Part shown: positions 60,367-64,000 of the stretch, one piece after another | Position numbering within the stretch: the stretch's first letter is position 1 | Layout: the number at the start of each line of letters is the position of its first letter | Assembly (NCBI GenBank): GCA_035502185.1 | Contig: DATJUT010000045.1 | Coordinates: forward strand, 1-64,000 | Origin: Gemmatimonadales bacterium | GTDB lineage: Bacteria; Gemmatimonadota; Gemmatimonadetes; Gemmatimonadales; JACORV01 | Direction: 5' to 3' | Length of the DNA: 64,000 nt | The notes under the pieces: generated by a model | Told to the model about the DNA's origin: nothing | What the model saw: only the letters and a program-made list of their open reading frames with translations | The model's database searches: none | Position numbers and translations under genes: made by a program

Positions 60367-61557
60367 GTGACGGCAGCCGAGTCGCTGGACACGCCGCTCG
60401 AGATCACCGGCTGCCGCCTGTGGGTGGTCGCCGTTCCGCTCGTGGAGCCGTTCCGCATCAGCGGCGGCACCCTCCAGGCCAGGCGCTCCCTGATCGTCGA
60501 GCTGACCGGCGCCTCGGGCGCCGTCGGCTACGGCGAGAGCGCCCCGTTCGAGGCGCCGTTCTACTCCGGGGAGACGCTGCAGTCGTGCACGGGGTGCATC
60601 GTCTCACACCTGTTCCCGCGGCTGGCGGGACGGACGTTCGACTCGCTCGAGGCGGCGGTCACCGCCCTGGAGCGCGGCGTGCGCGGCAACCGGATGGCGC
60701 GCGCGGGCGTGGAGACGGCGCTGTGGGACCTGGTGAGCGCCCGGAGCGGCGTGCCGCTCCGGCTCCTGCTGGCGGCGCAGCTGGAGCGGCTTGGCGTGGC
60801 CGAGGAATCCCGGATCCCGTCCACCCGGGTCGAGAGCGGGGCAGCCCTCGGCATACCGCCGGACGGGCGGATCGAGACGCTGGCGGACCGAGCTCGCGAC
60901 GCGGTCCGGCGCGGCCACCGGCGGGTCAAGCTCAAGGTGATGCCCGGCTGGGACGTGGAGCCGGCGCGCGCCGTGCGCGCGGCGGTGGGCGAGGGGGTGC
61001 CGGTGTGGGCCGACGCCAACGGCGCCTACGAGCTGGAGCGCGACCGGGCGGCGCTCGAGGCCCTGGACGGGGAGCGGCTGGCGATGATCGAGCAGCCGCT
61101 CCCGCCCGACGACGTGGTCGGCACGATCCAGCTGAGCCGTGAGCTGCGGACCCCGATCTGCCTCGACGAGTCGCTGACGGACGACGGTGCGGCGCGGCTG
61201 TTCCTCGCGTGTGACGGCCCGGTGCTCTGGAACCTCAAGGTGCAGCGGGTGGGTGGCCTGTGGGAGTGCACCAGGATCTACCGTCGCGCGATGGAGGCCG
61301 GCGTCGCGCTGTGGGCCGGCTCGATGCCGGAGACCGGCGTCGGGCTGCATGCGGTGCTGAGCCTCGCCGCGTTCCCCGGCTTCCTCTACCCCTCCGACGC
61401 GGCGCCGAGCGCGAGCTGGTACGAGCCGGGCGCGGACCTGGTGGAGTGGACGATGGACGCCGAAGCGAAGATGCCGGTCAGCGATGTGGCGGGGCTGGGA
61501 GAGCTGGGCGTGCGTGACAAGCTGGCCGGGATCGGACGGGTCGTCGGTGGGTCGTAG
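60367..61557 (+). CDS. Enolase-superfamily enzyme of the OSBS/NSAR (MenC) type
   Basis: 396 residues. All catalytic residues are present: KLKV with K188 and K190, metal ligands D216 (WADANG), E242 (MIEQPL) and D267 (CLDES), and the base K291 (NLKVQRVGG). This pattern is o-succinylbenzoate synthase / N-succinylamino-acid racemase. No other men genes are nearby and the neighbours are a DapA-like and a DHODH-like enzyme, so racemisation of an acylated amino acid is at least as likely as menaquinone synthesis. Its TAG stop (61555-61557) lies inside the left terminal repeat of the cassette at 61549, so the last residues (GGS) come from the repeat. Confidence 0.85.
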   Translation: MTAAESLDTPLEITGCRLWVVAVPLVEPFRISGGTLQARRSLIVELTGASGAVGYGESAPFEAPFYSGETLQSCTGCIVSHLFPRLAGRTFDSLEAAVTALERGVRGNRMARAGVETALWDLVSARSGVPLRLLLAAQLERLGVAEESRIPSTRVESGAALGIPPDGRIETLADRARDAVRRGHRRVKLKVMPGWDVEPARAVRAAVGEGVPVWADANGAYELERDRAALEALDGERLAMIEQPLPPDDVVGTIQLSRELRTPICLDESLTDDGAARLFLACDGPVLWNLKVQRVGGLWECTRIYRRAMEAGVALWAGSMPETGVGLHAVLSLAAFPGFLYPSDAAPSASWYEPGADLVEWTMDAEAKMPVSDVAGLGELGVRDKLAGIGRVVGGS

Positions 61558-61569
61558 GTTGTGGGTTGT
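61549..61569 (+). repeat. Left terminal heptamer repeat of the cassette
   Basis: Three tandem 7-bp units of the form RGGTYGT. Contains the stop codon of the upstream MenC-like gene. Confidence 0.8.
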
Positions 61570-61648
61570 AGAAGTGCTCGCAATGCCACGCTCCGACCCG
61601 CCGAGGAACGATCAGCTGGCGGCGCGCTGAGAGTGTCACCGTTCCCTC

Positions 61649-62050
61649 GTGAAGGTGCTCAGCTACCAGGACCTCAGGGTGTGGCAGGTGGGGATGGACC
61701 TGGTCACTCGGGTCTATCGTCTTAGCCGGCGGCTGCCCGCGAGCGAGAGATACGGGCTGGCGATCCAGATGCAGCGAGCGGCGATCTCCATCCCGGCCAA
61801 CATCGCCGAGGGGCACGGCCGTCGTCATCTCGGCGACAAGCTGCACCACTTCTCGATGGCCAACGGCTCGCTGAAGGAGCTTGAGACTGAGGTGTTGATC
61901 TCGGAGCGTCTGGGCTTCGCGACGTCCACTGAGGTGCAAGGGATCGGGCAGCAAGCGAGCGAGCTGGGACGGATGCTGACCTGCCTGATGCGCAGCCTGC
62001 GGCGTCACGGCGTTTCCACCACAACCCACAACCTACCACCCGCCAACTAG
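61649..62050 (+). CDS. Four-helix-bundle protein of the 23S rRNA intervening-sequence (IVP/S23) family
   Basis: 133 residues, GTG start. Signature SYQDLRVWQVGMDLVTRVYRLSRRLPASERYGL, then QMQRAAISIPANIAEGHGRR, then GSLKELETEVLISERLGF is diagnostic (TIGR02436/PF05635 type), the same fold as the Avd protein of diversity-generating retroelements. No reverse transcriptase or rRNA gene is nearby. The biochemical role is unknown; the basic pentamer in relatives binds nucleic acid. The last 12 or so residues (STTTHNLPPAN) are encoded by the right terminal repeat. It is probably the cargo or mobility-linked gene of the cassette. Confidence 0.93.
   Translation: MKVLSYQDLRVWQVGMDLVTRVYRLSRRLPASERYGLAIQMQRAAISIPANIAEGHGRRHLGDKLHHFSMANGSLKELETEVLISERLGFATSTEVQGIGQQASELGRMLTCLMRSLRRHGVSTTTHNLPPAN
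62021..62041 (-). repeat. Right terminal heptamer repeat of the cassette
   Basis: Reverse complement of the left repeat with one mismatch in 21. It encodes the C-terminal tail of the four-helix-bundle protein and ends nine bases before its stop codon ends. Confidence 0.8.
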
Positions 62051-62053
62051 AGA

Positions 62054-63778
62054 CTATTCGAAGATCCCGGTAATGCGCTGCAGCAGATTCCTCCGCACCG
62101 GCGCCTCGGGCAGATCGCCGGAGGCCCGCATCGCCCGGTCGAGCGCCCGCTTGAACGTCGTGGCCGATGCGTAGCGGGCGCCGGGATCCATGGACGCGGC
62201 TTTCTTCAGCACCCGGATCAGGCCGTCGGGCACGTCGTCGCGCGCGGCCTTGAGGTCGGGGAGGGTGCCGCCGACCTGGCCGCGCAGCACGGCCTCGGGG
62301 GTCCGCCCCTCGAGGGGCGGCTTGCCGAGCAGCGCGAAGTAGCCCACCAGGCCGAGCGAGAACAGGTCGCTGCGCGCGTCCACCTGCCCGCCGACGAGCT
62401 GCTCGGGCGCCGCGAACTGCGGCGTGCCGGAGCGCGAGGTGGCGCCGCCCCACATCCGGCCGCGGGGCAGGGCCAGCGCGAGGCCGAAGTCGGTGACGCG
62501 CACCCGCCCGTCCGGTCCCAGCAGCAGGTTCTCCGGCTTGATATCCCGGTGCACCAGCCGCCGCTCGTGCGAGTGCTCGAGCGCGGCCAGGGTGTCGTCC
62601 AGGATGCCCACCGTGCTCTCGGGATCCAGCGGTCCCAGCTCGGCCACGAGCTGCCCCACGTTGTCGCCCTTGACCAGCTCCATCGTGTACCACAGCAGGC
62701 CGTACCGCTCGTCGATGTGGTAGATGCTGACGATGTTGGGATGCTGGAGGCTGGCGGCGAGCTGCGCCTCCTTGCGGAACCGCTCCACCACCTCGGGGTC
62801 GGCCGTGAGGGCCGGATCCAGCACCTTGAGCGCGACCTCGCGCTCGAGCCGCAGGTCGCGCACCCGGTACACGCGGCCGAAGCTGCCGCTGCCGATGTCG
62901 CCCAGCAGCTCGTAGTCGTCGCCGAGGGCCCGCCGCAGCCGGCCCTCCCACATCTCGGAGCCCGGGACGATCTGCGCGGGCGGCGGGCCGGCCTCGGTCC
63001 CGGCGAAGTCGCCCATGTCGGCCGCGAGATCGGTCAGCATCTCGCCTGCCGTCGGATAGCGCCGCCGGGCGTCGGGGTCGAGGGCGCGCTCGAGCACGCG
63101 CTCGAGCGCGGCGGGGCAGGTGGGCCGCAGCTGGCGCGCCGGCGTGAGAGGCTGGGCCGGCCGCGCGCCCGTCACCGCGAAGTAGAGCACCGCGCCGACC
63201 GTGTAGACGTCGGCCCCCGGATCGCCGGGCTCGCCGCCGCGGATCTCCGGCGCGAGGAATGGGAGGTTGATCGCCGCGTCCGGGATGGCCACCGCGGGCA
63301 GCACCTGGTTGGCGTAACGCAGATCGGTGATGACCGTGCGGCCCGAGACGTCCAGCATCACCGTGGTCGGGAGGATGCGGCGGATCACGATGCCGCGCAC
63401 GTTGGCGTGCTCGACACCGTCCAGGAGGTCGCGCGCCATGCCGAGCACCGCCGGGATCGGCCGCGGCCCCCGCTCGCACGCCTCCTCGAGGCTCTCGCCC
63501 TCGATCCACGTGCCGCTGCGCCAGGCCAGATCGCCCAGCACGCCGGCGGCGTACGCGTGCCTCAGGCACGGGTGGTCGAGCTGCGCCACCACCTCCGCTT
63601 CCTTGAGGAACCACGCGCGCCCCGGCGCCGCCGGGTCGGTGTGGACGCGGAGCGCCACCTGGCGCTTGAGGACCGGGTCGCGGGCGAGGAACAGCAGCCG
63701 CTCGTCCGAGCGCGCGACCAGCCGCTCGATCTCGAACAGGCCCTTGAACTTGGCGACGTAGACGGCGAGGTCGTCCAT
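62054..63778 (-). CDS. Tandem pseudokinase-kinase Ser/Thr protein kinase
   Basis: 574 residues from the ATG at 63778 (MDDLAVYVAKF; a GTG at 63859 is possible). The first kinase-like domain (about 10-255) lacks catalytic residues: VALRV in place of VAIK, IRR in place of HRD, and DLR in place of DFG, although GADVYTVGAVLYFAVTG and other structural motifs remain. The second domain (about 285-545) is complete: GSGSFGRVYRV, VALKVLDP, HRDIKPEN, DFGLALA. There is no transmembrane helix. The N-terminal domain is probably a regulator of the second. The stop is three bases from that of the cassette gene. Confidence 0.88.
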   Translation of the reverse strand: MDDLAVYVAKFKGLFEIERLVARSDERLLFLARDPVLKRQVALRVHTDPAAPGRAWFLKEAEVVAQLDHPCLRHAYAAGVLGDLAWRSGTWIEGESLEEACERGPRPIPAVLGMARDLLDGVEHANVRGIVIRRILPTTVMLDVSGRTVITDLRYANQVLPAVAIPDAAINLPFLAPEIRGGEPGDPGADVYTVGAVLYFAVTGARPAQPLTPARQLRPTCPAALERVLERALDPDARRRYPTAGEMLTDLAADMGDFAGTEAGPPPAQIVPGSEMWEGRLRRALGDDYELLGDIGSGSFGRVYRVRDLRLEREVALKVLDPALTADPEVVERFRKEAQLAASLQHPNIVSIYHIDERYGLLWYTMELVKGDNVGQLVAELGPLDPESTVGILDDTLAALEHSHERRLVHRDIKPENLLLGPDGRVRVTDFGLALALPRGRMWGGATSRSGTPQFAAPEQLVGGQVDARSDLFSLGLVGYFALLGKPPLEGRTPEAVLRGQVGGTLPDLKAARDDVPDGLIRVLKKAASMDPGARYASATTFKRALDRAMRASGDLPEAPVRRNLLQRITGIFE

Positions 63779-63847
63779 GCGCGGGGGAAAGCTAAACGGG
63801 AGCGGGCGAGTCGGCAGCGCCGGCACCGCGCGCTTGACCGCGTCGTC

Positions 63848-63881
63848 ACAGTGTGCCACTGTATTGATGGACCGATACAGT
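63848..63881. promoter_or_regulatory. Three ACTGT half-sites upstream of the tandem kinase
   Basis: ACAGTG-TGC-CACTGT (63848-63862) and ACTGTAT-N10-ATACAGT (63858-63881) are both perfect inverted repeats sharing the central half-site. They look like a two-site operator about 80-100 bases before the kinase start. Confidence 0.45.
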
Positions 63882-63984
63882 CGGGCGCCGGGGAGGTGGG
63901 GCCGGGTTCGGAGGCCGGGGTGCGGGTCGCCCGGACCCGCCTGACGCGCGGGTGACGCCGGGTCGCGAGGTTGGGACTCCGGCT

Positions 63985-63999
63985 GGAGGTGGGTGAATG
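63985..63999 (+). other. Possible start of a gene leaving the window
   Basis: GGAGGT (63985-63990) is spaced six bases from an ATG (63997-63999) at the very end of the window. Only the ribosome site and start codon are visible; the rest of 63860-64000 contains no gene I can support. Confidence 0.3.
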
Positions 64000-64000
64000 G

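Larger units (their letters stand above)
61549..62041 (+). mobile_element. Putative small mobile cassette: heptamer inverted repeats around a four-helix-bundle gene
   Basis: 493 bases bounded by 21-bp inverted repeats. Left (61549-61569) has heptamers GGGTCGT, AGGTTGT, GGGTTGT; right (62021-62041), on the complement, has GGGTGGT, AGGTTGT, GGGTTGT: 20 of 21 identical. The only gene inside is the IVP-type protein. No transposase is encoded, so mobilisation, if real, would be in trans or by another mechanism. Related arms without a gene occur in ligD (29831) and behind the hydrogenase operon (38294). I do not know this as a described element. Confidence 0.55.

Noticed and set aside
61649-62050. 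Diversity-generating retroelement (Avd with template and variable repeats)
   Set aside because: The protein has the Avd fold, but no reverse transcriptase, no adenine-biased repeat pair and no variable-protein gene is visible in the window.
61649-62050. 23S rRNA intervening sequence in an rRNA gene
   Set aside because: No rRNA sequence flanks it; the neighbours are a MenC-like gene and a protein kinase gene.
63858-63881. LexA-type SOS box (CTGT...ACAG)
   Set aside because: The spacing between CTGT and ACAG is 14 bases, not the 8 of the enterobacterial LexA site, and the downstream gene is a kinase rather than a repair gene.

Overview
The window is a very GC-rich, densely coded chromosomal segment from a Gram-negative-type bacterium. 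It carries an RND pump, Tat and Sec exported enzymes, lipoproteins and TonB-C-like domains. PknB-type kinases with fused output domains, an ADOP-like FtsX permease without an ATPase, YncE-type beta-propellers, secreted M1 and S15-type hydrolases and many GTG/TTG starts together suggest an uncultivated soil-type Gemmatimonadota or close relative. This is inferred from gene content; no rRNA gene is present to prove it. I saw no phage, plasmid, CRISPR array or classical insertion sequence.

Layout. 1-2270 (minus strand): a truncated methyltransferase, then a translationally coupled ECF sigma / zinc anti-sigma / lipoprotein operon. 2382-8648: beta-propeller, secreted and membrane proteins of unknown role, a cysteine-desulfurase-like aminotransferase and an ADOP-like permease. 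8740-17415: a Ser/Thr kinase, a PPi-type phosphofructokinase, two MFS transporters and a cupredoxin-ChrA pair. 17506-26409: exported hydrolases (GH3, M1 aminopeptidase, CocE-type), DoxX and a diguanylate cyclase. 26479-30831: bacterial NHEJ (Ku and LigD, divergent) with a MerR-TPR protein behind Ku. 33856-38238: a complete group 3b [NiFe] hydrogenase operon in the order beta-gamma-delta-alpha, ending with a CRP-like sensor lacking a DNA-binding domain. 38325-42610: an RND pump and its adaptor. 42714-52021: Mn-type superoxide dismutase, two hybrid histidine kinases, a lone receiver, RtcB, a PAS protein, and tRNA-Leu(GAG) and tRNA-Thr(CGT). 52080-63778: a Tat-exported glycosidase, two elaborate Ser/Thr kinases and a three-gene enzyme set (DapA-like, DHODH-like, MenC/NSAR-like).

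The most unusual thread is a family of 7-bp-period repeats (consensus RRGTKGY on one strand) at five or six places. At 61549-62041 two such arrays form a 21-bp inverted repeat, 20 of 21 positions matching, around a small 23S-rRNA-intervening-sequence-type four-helix-bundle gene. The stop codons of that gene and of the gene upstream both lie in or beside the repeats. A gene-less relative sits in frame inside the inter-domain linker of ligD, a four-copy array lies behind the hydrogenase operon, and an identical 23-bp relative occurs at 43350 and 51260. This looks like a small mobile cassette with miniature derivatives.

Regulation visible in the sequence: several promoters share a TTGCNN -35 and a TA-rich -10 at 17-18 bp; a TATAAT box sits at exactly the leaderless distance from the glycosidase ATG; and inverted repeats resembling operators lie at 7974, 43523 and 63848.
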